From Cognatilysobacter claricitrinus (GTDB taxonomy: Bacteria; Pseudomonadota; Gammaproteobacteria; Xanthomonadales; Xanthomonadaceae), in contig NZ_BAAFZV010000001.1 in the NCBI RefSeq assembly GCF_045866565.1, forward strand, positions 744,001 through 808,000: a DNA stretch of 64,000 bases, in the 5' to 3' direction. The notes under the pieces were generated by a model. The model was given only the letters and a program-made list of their open reading frames with translations. It did not search any database and had not been told where the DNA came from. The stretch's first letter is position 1, and every line of letters starts with the position of its first letter. Positions 45,653-53,709 of this stretch are shown one piece after another. The position numbers and the translations under genes are program-made.

Positions 45653-46453
45653 CTAGCTGCGCAGGCCGACGCCGCGCTTGAGCAACCACAGCGCGAGCGC
45701 GGCGAGCGCGGCGACGAACGCAAGCATCAACCCGTAGGCGACGGCGAGCGGTACGTCGCTGCGGTCGAGCAGGCCGTAACGGAACGCGTTCACCATGTAG
45801 AAGATCGGGTTGAGATGCGTCGCCGCTTCCGCCCACGTCGGCAGCAACTTCACCGAATAGAACACGCCGCCCAGATACGTGAGCGGCGTGAGGATGAAGG
45901 TGGGCACGATCGCGATGTCGTCGAACTTCTTCGCGTACACCGCGTTGACGAAACCGGCGAGCGCGAAGATCGTCGCGCCCAGCAGCACGGTGGTGAACGT
46001 CACCAGCGGATGCGGCACGCGCACGTGGGTGAAGAACATCGCGATGATCAGCACGATCGCGCCGACCATCAGCCCGCGCAGCACGGCGCCGGCGACGTAA
46101 CCGGTCAGGATCACCCAGTTCGGCATCGGGCTGACCAGCAGCTCTTCGACGTGCCGGCCGAACTTGGCGCCGAAGAAACTCGAGCTGATGTTGCCGTAGC
46201 TGTTCTGGATGATCGACATCATCACCAGGCCCGGCACGATGAAGTCCATGTACTTGATGCCGTCCATCTGGCCCACGCGCGAGCCGATCAGGCCGCCGAA
46301 GATCAGGAAGTACAGCGTCATCGTGATCGCCGGCGGCACCAGCGTTTGGCCCCAGATGCGCAGGATGCGGTGTACCTCGCGGCGCACGATGGTGCCGAGC
46401 GCGATGAGGTGGCCGGCGCGCGGCGTCTGGACGATTGCGGAAGATGTGGACAT
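45653..46453 (-). CDS. ABC-2 exporter permease (YadH-like)
   Basis: A 266-residue ABC-2 permease with six hydrophobic helices. The Gly-Thr-Ile-Val-Arg-Arg-Glu-Val-His-Arg-Ile-Leu-Arg amphipathic start and the Leu-Thr-Tyr-Leu-Gly-Gly-Val-Phe-Tyr-Ser / Leu-Asn-Pro-Ile-Phe-Tyr-Met-Val-Asn-Ala-Phe-Arg motifs near the C-terminus match YadH. Proteins of this type export lipids, glycans or drugs; the substrate of YadGH is unknown. Its partner ATPase gene is 33 bp upstream in the same direction. Confidence 0.92.
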   Translation of the reverse strand: MSTSSAIVQTPRAGHLIALGTIVRREVHRILRIWGQTLVPPAITMTLYFLIFGGLIGSRVGQMDGIKYMDFIVPGLVMMSIIQNSYGNISSSFFGAKFGRHVEELLVSPMPNWVILTGYVAGAVLRGLMVGAIVLIIAMFFTHVRVPHPLVTFTTVLLGATIFALAGFVNAVYAKKFDDIAIVPTFILTPLTYLGGVFYSVKLLPTWAEAATHLNPIFYMVNAFRYGLLDRSDVPLAVAYGLMLAFVAALAALALWLLKRGVGLRS

Positions 46454-46486
46454 CGGGGTTCCGTGTAAGCGTCGGCGTTCGAAGCG

Positions 46487-47437
46487 TCAGACCGCGGCGG
46501 TGCCGGCGTTCTCGCCGGTCAGTCGCACGAACAGCTCTTCGAGGCGGTTGGACTTGGTGCGCATCGAACGCACCCGGATGCCGGCGGCGTCGAGCGTGGC
46601 GAACACGCGGTTGAGGTCCATGGCGCGCGGCATGTCGATGTCGAGCGTGTGGTCGTCGGTGGCGGTCATCTCGGTGCCCTCGACCTGCGGCAGCGCCGCC
46701 GGCAGCGTGCCGTCGATGTCGAGCACGAAGCCTTCGACGTCGAGCTTGGCCAGCAGCGACTTCATCGAACCCTGCGCGACGATGTTGCCGCGGTCGATGA
46801 TCGCGACGTTGCGGCACAGGCTCTCGGCTTCCTCGAGGTAGTGCGTGGTGAGGATTATGGTGGTGCCGGACGCGTTGATGTCCTTCAGCGTCTTCCACAT
46901 GCCGCGGCGGATCTCGATGTCGACGCCGGCGGTGGGTTCGTCGAGGATCAGCAGGCGCGGCTGCGTCATCATGGCGCGGGCGATCATCAGGCGACGCTTC
47001 ATGCCGCCCGACAGCGTGCGGCTCATGACGTTCGCCTTCTCCCACAGCTGCGAGCGGCGCAGTTCGACTTCGGCGCGCTTGAGCGCGTCCTCGCGCGGCA
47101 CGCCGTAGAAACCGGCGTAGTTCACGAGGATGTCGATCGGCTTCTCGAACATGTTGAAGTTGATTTCCTGCGGCACCAGCCCGATCTGCCGCATCGCCGC
47201 CGCGCGGTCGCGCGTGAGGTCGATGCCGAACACGTCGACGGCGCCGGAAGTCAGGTTAACCAGCGAGCTGACGATGCCGATCAGCGTCGACTTGCCTGCG
47301 CCGTTGGGGCCGAGCAGCGCGAAGAAATCGCCGGGCATGACGTCGAGGGAGACACCCTTGAGCGCCTCGACGCGGTTGTCGTAGGTCTTGCGCAGGTCGC
47401 GCACGGACAGCGCGGGAGTGGGAACGGCTGCGGCCAT
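46487..47437 (-). CDS. ABC-2 exporter ATPase (YadG-like)
   Basis: A 316-residue ABC ATPase of the DRA/CcmA type. Walker A Gly-Pro-Asn-Gly-Ala-Gly-Lys-Ser-Thr is near 43-51, the signature Leu-Ser-Gly-Gly-Met-Lys-Arg-Arg near 143-150, and Walker B Leu-Leu-Ile-Leu-Asp-Glu-Pro-Thr-Ala-Gly-Val-Asp follows. The last 80 residues form the extra domain common in this subfamily. It stands first in the ATPase-permease pair and is divergent from the ferredoxin reductase gene 91 bp away. Confidence 0.93.
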   Translation of the reverse strand: MAAAVPTPALSVRDLRKTYDNRVEALKGVSLDVMPGDFFALLGPNGAGKSTLIGIVSSLVNLTSGAVDVFGIDLTRDRAAAMRQIGLVPQEINFNMFEKPIDILVNYAGFYGVPREDALKRAEVELRRSQLWEKANVMSRTLSGGMKRRLMIARAMMTQPRLLILDEPTAGVDIEIRRGMWKTLKDINASGTTIILTTHYLEEAESLCRNVAIIDRGNIVAQGSMKSLLAKLDVEGFVLDIDGTLPAALPQVEGTEMTATDDHTLDIDMPRAMDLNRVFATLDAAGIRVRSMRTKSNRLEELFVRLTGENAGTAAV

Positions 47438-47528
47438 GTCAGGGCTTCGAACGGCGATCCCGCTAGTATAGGCAGCCCGTGCATGCGCCCCGCGCGCTGC
47501 AGTGTTCCAGCGGCCGCGCCGTCGCGCG

Positions 47529-48326
47529 ATGTGCGTGGCCCGTCAGGATTCGAACGCCTTGGCCATCGTCCAGTTTCCGCTCCAACTCGTCTCGCGCCGC
47601 ATGCTCGCGCCCAGCGTCGGGCATTACTCGTTCGTGCGTGGCGATGGTCAGCCGCTGGACTTCATCCCCGGCCAGTTCATCCAGGTGCATTTCGAGTACG
47701 CGGACGGCACCGCGACCAAGCGCAGCTATTCGCTGGCGACGATCCACGACCACGCGATCGGCCCCGGCGAAGCGGTGGAGATCGCGGTGAGCTACGTGCC
47801 CGGCGGCGCGGCGACCGCGCTGTTCGAAGGGCTGGAGATCGGCGGCACGGTGAGCGCGAGCGGGCCGTTCGGGCGCTTCTGCCTGATGCCGGCCGATGCG
47901 AATCGTCGCTACCTGCTGATCGCGACCGGCACCGGCGTCACCCCGTACCGCGCGATGCTGCCGGAGATCGAGCGGCTGATCGGCACGCGCGGCATCGAGG
48001 TCGTGCTGCTGTTCGGCGCGCGCACGCCGGAAGAACTTCTGTACGGCGACGAGTTCCGGGCGTTCGCCACGAAGCATGCGTCGAACTTCCGCTTCGTTCC
48101 CTGCTTCTCGCGCGAGCTGCCCGCCGCCGGTTCGCCGCATGCGCACGCCGACGTGCGACATGGCTATGTGCAGCAGTTCCTCGGCGAGTTCGCGCCGAAC
48201 GCCGATGGCGACATCGCCTATCTCTGCGGCAACCCGAACATGGTCGACACCTGCTTCGACGCGCTGAAGGGGTTCGGCCTGCCGGTGCCGCACGTGCGTC
48301 GCGAGAAGTACGTCAGTTCGAAGTGA
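47529..48326 (+). CDS. fpr: Ferredoxin/flavodoxin-NADP+ reductase
   Basis: About 265 residues. The FAD motif Arg-Ser-Tyr-Ser-Leu-Ala-Thr lies near 63-69 and the NADP pyrophosphate motif Gly-Thr-Gly-Val-Thr-Pro-Tyr-Arg-Ala-Met near 137-146. Tyr-Leu-Cys-Gly-Asn-Pro-Asn-Met-Val follows near the end, with the C-terminal Arg-Arg-Glu-Lys-Tyr-Val typical of the bacterial subclass I Fpr. It moves electrons between NADPH and ferredoxin or flavodoxin, often for oxidative-stress repair. The start is uncertain: the ATG at 47529 lacks a ribosome site; a TTG at 47559 has AGGA ahead and would give 255 residues, nearer the family norm. Confidence 0.92.
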   Translation: MCVARQDSNALAIVQFPLQLVSRRMLAPSVGHYSFVRGDGQPLDFIPGQFIQVHFEYADGTATKRSYSLATIHDHAIGPGEAVEIAVSYVPGGAATALFEGLEIGGTVSASGPFGRFCLMPADANRRYLLIATGTGVTPYRAMLPEIERLIGTRGIEVVLLFGARTPEELLYGDEFRAFATKHASNFRFVPCFSRELPAAGSPHAHADVRHGYVQQFLGEFAPNADGDIAYLCGNPNMVDTCFDALKGFGLPVPHVRREKYVSSK

Positions 48327-48484
48327 CGCGTCCAGCGACGCGGCCGGATGCCGGCCCGCGAAGCGCATGGCACCGACCGGCGCGGGCGCCGCGTCCGTCA
48401 TCCGTCGCGAGAAGTCCGTGAGCTCCGGGCAGGAATGGCCGTTCTGCAGGCCCGACCACTCGTCGGCAGCCGTGTAAAGCACGC

Positions 48485-48513
48485 TTGACACGCCTGCGGG
48501 GCGGTCCTAACGT
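48485..48513 (+). promoter_or_regulatory. Strong sigma-70-like promoter
   Basis: A consensus -35 TTGACA (48485-48490), 17-base spacer, and -10-like TAACGT (48508-48513). It sits just before the palindrome at 48515 and about 30 bp before the membrane-protein start at 48542. This is the clearest promoter in the window. Confidence 0.75.
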
Positions 48514-48514
48514 G

Positions 48515-48536
48515 CCTGTCAAGTTTGTTTGACAGG
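48515..48536. promoter_or_regulatory. Palindromic operator CCTGTCAA-N6-TTGACAGG
   Basis: A perfect 8-bp inverted repeat with a 6-base spacer (GTTTGT), placed at the expected transcription start, between the promoter and the ATG at 48542. It would let a dimeric repressor block initiation; the downstream HTH protein of the same operon is the obvious candidate, making autoregulation likely but unproven. Confidence 0.65.
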
Positions 48537-48541
48537 CCGTC

Positions 48542-49123
48542 ATGACCCGTTTTTCGCCCCGTACTCTCATCGTCACCGGCGTGCTGGTGCTCGCCGTCGC
48601 CACGGTCTTCGAACTGTTGCTCGCCGACCGCGTGCCCGATTTCTTCCGCGGCCTGCTGTTCGGTATCGGCGCCGCCATGTGCTTCGCGGGCGTGCTGCGC
48701 TCGCGCATGCCGGACCCCTGCGACGCCAGCACGCCGGCACTGCGCAAGCGCTACGTGCGCGAGTTCACGCCGCCGATGGTCGGCTACGTCGTCACCCTGA
48801 TGGGGTCGGTGTGGCTGCTGAAGACGATCAGCGATCCGGCGCTGCGCGCGGTGGTCGCGCTGGCGCCGGTTCCGTTCGTCGCGCTGACGATGCGCGCGGT
48901 GATCCGCTACATCCGCGACACCGACGAATTGCAGCGCCGCATCGAGATCGAGGCGGTGAGCATGGCGACCGCGCTGGTGTCGCTGGGCTACTTCGCCGCG
49001 GGGCTGCTGCAGTCGGCGAAGGTGATCGACATCCCGTCCAGCGCCGCGATGATCTGGGTGTTCCCGCTGATCTGTCTGGTCTACGGCCTCGCCAAGGTCG
49101 TGATCGCGCGCAGGTTCGCGTAA
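48542..49123 (+). CDS. Hypothetical multi-spanning membrane protein
   Basis: A 193-residue inner-membrane protein with five or six hydrophobic helices (about 9-27, 36-50, 77-95, 100-118, 140-160, 165-187). No enzyme motif is visible; two cysteines (Met-Cys-Phe-Ala and Asp-Pro-Cys-Asp) lie in the first third. It is the first gene after a strong promoter and palindrome, and is followed after 3 bp by an HTH regulator gene and then a tiny membrane protein gene. Such membrane protein plus XRE-regulator pairs are widespread and thought to be self-contained regulatory units, but this family is not named with confidence. Confidence 0.78.
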   Translation: MTRFSPRTLIVTGVLVLAVATVFELLLADRVPDFFRGLLFGIGAAMCFAGVLRSRMPDPCDASTPALRKRYVREFTPPMVGYVVTLMGSVWLLKTISDPALRAVVALAPVPFVALTMRAVIRYIRDTDELQRRIEIEAVSMATALVSLGYFAAGLLQSAKVIDIPSSAAMIWVFPLICLVYGLAKVVIARRFA

Positions 49124-49126
49124 GCC

Positions 49127-49327
49127 ATGGAAAGCCGGGTGCGGGAATTGCGCGAGACGCAGGGCTGGTCGCAGGGCGAACTCGCCGAGCGGCTCGCGGT
49201 GTCGCGGCAGACGATCAATGCCATCGAAACCGGCAAGTACGACCCGAGCCTGCCGCTCGCGTTCCGCATCGCGCGGCTGTTCCGCGAACCGATCGAATCC
49301 ATCTTCATTCCTGGAGACCTCGCATGA
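49127..49327 (+). CDS. XRE/Cro-type helix-turn-helix regulator
   Basis: A 66-residue DNA-binding protein that is almost only an XRE helix-turn-helix: Leu-Arg-Glu-Thr-Gln-Gly-Trp-Ser-Gln-Gly-Glu-Leu-Ala-Glu-Arg, then Val-Ser-Arg-Gln-Thr-Ile-Asn-Ala-Ile-Glu-Thr-Gly-Lys-Tyr-Asp-Pro-Ser, and the Phe-x-x-Pro-Ile-Glu-x-Ile-Phe end of the YgzD/PbsX-like subgroup. Dimeric members repress their own operon; the perfect palindrome at 48515 is the likely site. Stop overlaps the next start by ATGA. Confidence 0.93.
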   Translation: MESRVRELRETQGWSQGELAERLAVSRQTINAIETGKYDPSLPLAFRIARLFREPIESIFIPGDLA

Positions 49328-49485
49328 ACCTGTTGCATGACCGCCGCATCGTGCTCGCGCTCGTCGCGATCGCCTGCGCCGCGCTCGCCATCGGCGCCGA
49401 CCGCCCGGTGTTCGCCACCGTCCTGTTCCCGGCCGTCTTCATCTCGATGTTCCGCCGCACCCGCCTCGGCCCGCCGTCGGCGTGA
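49324..49485 (+). CDS. Tiny membrane protein
   Basis: A 53-residue protein with two hydrophobic stretches (about 9-25 and 29-43) separated by Asp-Arg-Pro and a basic Arg-Arg-Thr-Arg end. Its ATG overlaps the regulator stop, strong support for a real gene despite its size. No known family; it could modulate the larger membrane protein of the operon. The hydrolase gene begins 35 bp later with its own good ribosome site. Confidence 0.7.
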   Translation: MNLLHDRRIVLALVAIACAALAIGADRPVFATVLFPAVFISMFRRTRLGPPSA

Positions 49486-49520
49486 TCGCCGCTGTCCGCC
49501 CGACTCACTGGAAGGAATCC

Positions 49521-51026
49521 ATGTCCCGCACCCGCATCCTTGCGACGGCTGTCGCCGTCGTGCTCGCCGGCTGCAGCGCCGCCCCGCACGGGCCCGCTGC
49601 CAAGCCCGAAGCCGAGTCCGCCAAGCGGACCGTCGGCCGAATCGAATTCGAACCCTGCGCGCTGTCGAGCGCGCTCGCCGCGCAGACGCTCGACGGCATG
49701 TGCGGCACGCTCGCCGTGCCGGAAGATCCGGCGAAGCCGAACGGTCGCAAGGTGAACCTGCGCATCGCCTGGCTGCGTCCCGGTGACAACGCCGATGTGG
49801 CCGCTGATCCGGTGTTCTTCCTCGCCGGCGGCCCCGGCCAGGCGGCGACCGAATACGCGGCGCCGGTGTCGACCGCGCTGCATGAAGTGCTGAAAACGCG
49901 CAACGTGTTCCTCGTCGACCAGCGCGGCACCGGGCAGTCGGCACCGCTCGATTGCCCGAAGGAACTGCGCGACGAATACAAGGATCGCGAGGACGACACC
50001 GCGATCGGCGAATACGCCGGCAAATGCGCGGCGGCGCTCAAGAACGATCCGCGCTTCTTCACCACGACCGTGGCGGTCGAGGATCTCGACACCGTGCGCA
50101 AGGCGATCGGTGCGGAAAAGATCGACCTTGTCGGCGTGTCGTACGGCACGCGCATGGCGCAGCAGTACGCGATGCGCCATCCGCAGCAGACCCGCGCGGT
50201 GGTGCTCGATGGCGTGCTGCCGAACGACGTGGTCGCCGGTGGCGAGTTCGCGCGCACGTTCGAACGCACGCTCACCCTGCGTGCCAAGGCCTGCGCGAGC
50301 GATCCCGTGTGCAGCAAGCGCTATCCGCAGGACCTGCGCGCGCAGCTGGCGACGCTCAAGCAGCGCCTCGCCAACGCGCCGGTCGATGTCGAATACCGCG
50401 ACCCCGCGACCGGCGAGTCCAAGCACGACAAGCTCACGTCGCAGACGGTCGTCGGCCTGACGCAGCTGTTCTCGTACGTACCGCAGGCCGCCGCGCTGTT
50501 GCCGGTGGTGGTCGACGAAGCCGTGCACGAACGCTACGGCCCGCTGATGGCGCTGGCCTCGCTCGGTGGCGAGTCGATGGCGGGCAGCATGAATCGCGGC
50601 ATGCAGTGGTCGGTGATCTGTGCGGAGGATGCGGATCGCTACGTCGAGGATCCGAACGACGCCACCACCGCACTCGGTACCGACATGGCGAAGACGTTCT
50701 TCGCCGCCTGCCGCACATGGCCGCATGGCACGCGCCCGGCCGATTTCGCCAAGCCGCTGACCGGCAACGTGCCGGTGTTGCTGATGTCGGGCGAACTCGA
50801 TCCGGTGACGCCGCCCGAATATGCCGAGCGCGTCGCCAAGGGGTTGCCGAACTCGAAGGCCGTCGTGCTGAAAGGCCAAGGCCACAACGTGATGGGCACG
50901 GGTTGCATGCCCAAGCTCATCGGCAAGTTCATCGAAACCGCGAACACGAAAGCGCTCGACACGAAATGCCTGGAGACGGTCGCGCCCGTGCCGCCGTTCA
51001 CCAGCTTCAACGGATGGGAGCCGTGA
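49521..51026 (+). CDS. TAP-like alpha/beta hydrolase lipoprotein (proline iminopeptidase type)
   Basis: A 501-residue exported hydrolase of the tripeptidyl-aminopeptidase/SlpD class. A lipobox Leu-Ala-Gly-Cys gives Cys18. The oxyanion motif Gly-Gly-Pro-Gly-Gln is near 101-105, the nucleophile Gly-Val-Ser-Tyr-Gly near 210-214, and the C-terminal TAP domain has Gly-Glu-Leu-Asp-Pro-Val-Thr-Pro and Gly-Gln-Gly-His-Asn, supplying acid and base. GGAAGGAA before the ATG fixes the start. It probably trims peptides in the periplasm. The exporter genes follow after 7 bp, so it may be co-transcribed with them. Confidence 0.92.
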   Translation: MSRTRILATAVAVVLAGCSAAPHGPAAKPEAESAKRTVGRIEFEPCALSSALAAQTLDGMCGTLAVPEDPAKPNGRKVNLRIAWLRPGDNADVAADPVFFLAGGPGQAATEYAAPVSTALHEVLKTRNVFLVDQRGTGQSAPLDCPKELRDEYKDREDDTAIGEYAGKCAAALKNDPRFFTTTVAVEDLDTVRKAIGAEKIDLVGVSYGTRMAQQYAMRHPQQTRAVVLDGVLPNDVVAGGEFARTFERTLTLRAKACASDPVCSKRYPQDLRAQLATLKQRLANAPVDVEYRDPATGESKHDKLTSQTVVGLTQLFSYVPQAAALLPVVVDEAVHERYGPLMALASLGGESMAGSMNRGMQWSVICAEDADRYVEDPNDATTALGTDMAKTFFAACRTWPHGTRPADFAKPLTGNVPVLLMSGELDPVTPPEYAERVAKGLPNSKAVVLKGQGHNVMGTGCMPKLIGKFIETANTKALDTKCLETVAPVPPFTSFNGWEP

Positions 51027-51033
51027 GCCGGTC

Positions 51034-51780
51034 ATGATTACCGCACGCAATCTGCATAAAGCTTTCAAGACCAAGGCCGGCGTGGTGAAGGCCGTCGACG
51101 GCGTCGAGTTCGACGCGCGCGACGGCCAGATCACCGGCCTGCTCGGCCCCAATGGTGCCGGCAAGACCACCACGCTGCGCATGCTCTACACGCTGATGCG
51201 TCCCGACAGCGGCGAAGTGATGGTGGACGGCATCGACGCGGCGAAGGAGCCGCTGACCGTGCGTCGCGCGCTGGGCGTTCTTCCCGACGCACGCGGCGTC
51301 TACAAGCGCCTGACCGCGCGCGAGAACATCGCCTACTTCGGCGAGCTGCACGGCATGTCGACGGCGCAGATCGCCGAACGCACGCAGATGCTGTCGCGTG
51401 CGCTGCAGATGGAGGACATCCTCGACCGGCAGACCGAAGGCTTCAGCCAGGGCCAGCGCACCAAGACCGCGATCGCACGCGCACTGGTGCACGACCCGAA
51501 GAACGTGATCCTCGACGAGCCGACCAATGGCCTCGACGTCATGACCACGCGCGCGATGCGCGCCTTCCTGCAGCAGCTCAAAGCGGAAGGCCGCTGCGTG
51601 ATCTTCTCCAGCCACATCATGCAGGAGGTCGCCGCGCTCTGCGATCGCATCGTGATCATCGCGAAGGGACAGGTCGTCGCCAGCGGTACGCCGGACGAGC
51701 TGCGCGCGCGGTTCGGTGAAACCAACCTCGAGGACGCCTTCGTCAAGGCGATCGGCTCCGACGAAGGACTGCACGCATGA
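51034..51780 (+). CDS. NatA-type ABC transporter ATPase
   Basis: A 248-residue ABC ATPase. Walker A Gly-Pro-Asn-Gly-Ala-Gly-Lys-Thr-Thr is near 38-46; the signature reads Phe-Ser-Gln-Gly-Gln-Arg-Thr-Lys (a NatA-like variant of LSGGQ); Walker B Val-Ile-Leu-Asp-Glu-Pro-Thr-Asn-Gly-Leu-Asp follows near 162. With the NatB-type permease downstream it forms a sodium-efflux-like or lipid/peptide exporter; in Bacillus NatAB extrudes Na+. Overlaps the permease gene by ATGA. Confidence 0.92.
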   Translation: MITARNLHKAFKTKAGVVKAVDGVEFDARDGQITGLLGPNGAGKTTTLRMLYTLMRPDSGEVMVDGIDAAKEPLTVRRALGVLPDARGVYKRLTARENIAYFGELHGMSTAQIAERTQMLSRALQMEDILDRQTEGFSQGQRTKTAIARALVHDPKNVILDEPTNGLDVMTTRAMRAFLQQLKAEGRCVIFSSHIMQEVAALCDRIVIIAKGQVVASGTPDELRARFGETNLEDAFVKAIGSDEGLHA

Positions 51781-52961
51781 AGACCGGACTTCTCTCCACC
51801 GTGTGGTCGGTGATGCGCAAGGAGTTGCGCGATATCTCGCGTGACCGCCGCACGCTCGCGATCGCGCTGCTGCTCGGCCCGCTGCTGTATCCGCTGATCA
51901 TCATCGGCACCGGCTCGATCGCCGAGAAGCGCGCCAAGACCGAACTCGATCGCACGCTGGTGCTGCCGGTCGAAGGCATGGAACGCGCGCCGAACCTGAT
52001 CGCGTTCCTCGCCACGCAGGGCATCCAGGCGAAGAAGGCGCCGAAGGATCTCGACGGCGCGGTCGCGCGCCAGGACGAGGACGTCGGCCTGCGTATCGAC
52101 GCGGACTACGCGAAGGACTGGCGCGCCGGCAAGCCGGCGGTGGTCGAGATCGTCGCCGACAGCACGCGTCGCAATGCGGAGATCCCGATGGCGCGCGTGC
52201 GTTCGGCGCTGGAAGGCTATCGCGACCAGATGGGTGCGCTGCGCCTGCTGGCGCGCGGCGTGGACCCGTCGGTGACGCGCGCGGTGAACGTCGGCAGTCG
52301 CGACGTCGCCAGCGAACAGGCCAAACGCGGCCTCGTGCTGTCCTTCATGCTGCCGTACCTGCTGATCATCGGCTCGTTCCTCGGCGGCGCCTACCTGATC
52401 CTCGACGCCACCGCCGGCGAACGCGAACGCCAGTCGCTGGAACCGCTGCTGGCAACGCCCGCACGTCGCGGCGGGATCGTTACCGGCAAGATCGCGGCGG
52501 CGTGCGCGCTGGGCCTGCTGTCGCTGCTGCTCACGCTGCTTTCCTTCAAGATCAGCGCACAACTGGCGACCACGGCGCGCATGCTGGACGTGAGCTTCCT
52601 CGCCATCGCGAAGATGCTGTTCACGCTGCTGCCGATGCTGTTGATCGGCACGTCGCTGCTGACGTTCCTCGCTGCGTCGGCGAAGAGCATGAAGGAAGCG
52701 CAGAGCCACATGACGTGGTTGATGTTGCTGCCGATGCTGCCGTCGATCGTGCTGATCGCCAACCCGATCAAGACGCAGCTGTGGCAGTTCGCAGTGCCGT
52801 TCCTCGCGCAGAACCAGTTGCTGCTCAAGATCGTGCGCGGCGAAGCGATCGATCCGCAGGTGTGGGCGGTCTACCTCGCGTCAGGGTTCGGCCTTGCGCT
52901 GCTGCTGTGGTTCGCCGCGGTGCGTCGTTACCAGCAGGAGCGCCTCGCGATCTCCGGCTGA
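51777..52961 (+). CDS. NatB-type ABC transporter permease
   Basis: A 394-residue ABC-2 permease: one N-terminal helix (about 22-42), a large extracytoplasmic domain (about 45-180) and five or six C-terminal helices. The Arg-Lys-Glu-Leu-Arg-Asp-Ile-Ser-Arg-Asp-Arg-Arg-Thr start and the Gly-Glu-Arg-Glu-Arg-Gln-Ser-Leu-Glu-Pro-Leu-Leu-Ala-Thr-Pro motif are characteristic of NatB. It starts four bases inside the ATPase gene, so both subunits are translated together. Sodium as substrate is taken from the family name, not from this sequence. Confidence 0.9.
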   Translation: MKTGLLSTVWSVMRKELRDISRDRRTLAIALLLGPLLYPLIIIGTGSIAEKRAKTELDRTLVLPVEGMERAPNLIAFLATQGIQAKKAPKDLDGAVARQDEDVGLRIDADYAKDWRAGKPAVVEIVADSTRRNAEIPMARVRSALEGYRDQMGALRLLARGVDPSVTRAVNVGSRDVASEQAKRGLVLSFMLPYLLIIGSFLGGAYLILDATAGERERQSLEPLLATPARRGGIVTGKIAAACALGLLSLLLTLLSFKISAQLATTARMLDVSFLAIAKMLFTLLPMLLIGTSLLTFLAASAKSMKEAQSHMTWLMLLPMLPSIVLIANPIKTQLWQFAVPFLAQNQLLLKIVRGEAIDPQVWAVYLASGFGLALLLWFAAVRRYQQERLAISG

Positions 52962-53086
52962 TCCGGCGCGCGGCACGCCATGACGGGCCGGCCTTCGGGT
53001 CGGCCCGTCCTCGTTTACGGCTGCTTTCACCACGTATCGCCGGCACGTTGCCGACGCTGGATGCCTGACCGACCGGGAGGCCGACC

Positions 53087-53611
53087 ATGCGCAGCATCCT
53101 CGCGACACTCAAGACCGAGCACGACCAGCTGCGTGCGTACTTCGAGCACATCAACGCCACGACCGATCGCGCGGAGAAGACGCGCGTCGAACTCCTGCAC
53201 AAGATCGAAGCCGCCTTGGTGCCGCACGCGAAGTGGGAAGAGCTCGTCTTCTATCCCGCGTTGAAAGCGCGCGCGAGCCACGAACAGAAACTGCTGTGGG
53301 CGGCGGCCATGCAGGAACACCGCGCGGTCGAGCAAAGCGTGCTGCCCGACCTCAAGGCCTGCGAGCCGACCAGCCGCGAATTCGCGGGCAGCGCGAAGGT
53401 GATGGGCGAGCTGATCGACCACCATGCGAAGGAGGAGGAACGCGACATCTTCGCGGTGATGCGCGAGCTGTTCACCGCGCAGGAGCTTGCCGACATGGAC
53501 GCGCAATACGAGGAGTGGAAAGCGTCGGGCTTGGGCGAGGGCGTGGCGCTGCACGCGAAGATCAAGACCGGGCTTGCGTCGATCTTCCGCTCGCCGGGGT
53601 CGCCGGGCTGA
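53087..53611 (+). CDS. Hemerythrin-domain protein
   Basis: A 174-residue four-helix protein with the hemerythrin pattern of His/Glu iron ligands: Glu-His-Asp-Gln (His12), His-Ala-Lys-Trp-Glu-Glu near 45, Gln-Glu-His-Arg-Ala-Val-Glu near 80, and His-His-Ala-Lys-Glu-Glu-Glu-Arg-Asp near 110. Such HHE proteins bind a di-iron centre and sense or store O2/NO or repair Fe-S proteins; which applies here is unknown. The C-terminal 40 residues lie outside the core. A strong two-way terminator follows. Confidence 0.92.
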   Translation: MRSILATLKTEHDQLRAYFEHINATTDRAEKTRVELLHKIEAALVPHAKWEELVFYPALKARASHEQKLLWAAAMQEHRAVEQSVLPDLKACEPTSREFAGSAKVMGELIDHHAKEEERDIFAVMRELFTAQELADMDAQYEEWKASGLGEGVALHAKIKTGLASIFRSPGSPG

Positions 53612-53652
53612 CGGCATCGCGACATCGCGAAATCGCGACATCGAGCTGCAAC

Positions 53653-53681
53653 AAAAAAGCCCGGCAGAAGCCGGGCTTTTT
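53653..53681. terminator. Bidirectional terminator between convergent genes
   Basis: AGCCCGGC, loop AGAA, GCCGGGCT with A6 before and T5 after, a perfect 8-bp stem. It ends the hemerythrin gene (plus) and the TonB-domain gene (minus). Just before it, about 53614-53643, ATCGCGACATCGCGA-type short direct repeats are seen. Confidence 0.95.
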
Positions 53682-53709
53682 CTTTTGCGTGTCGCGACGT
53701 CGCGCCGGA

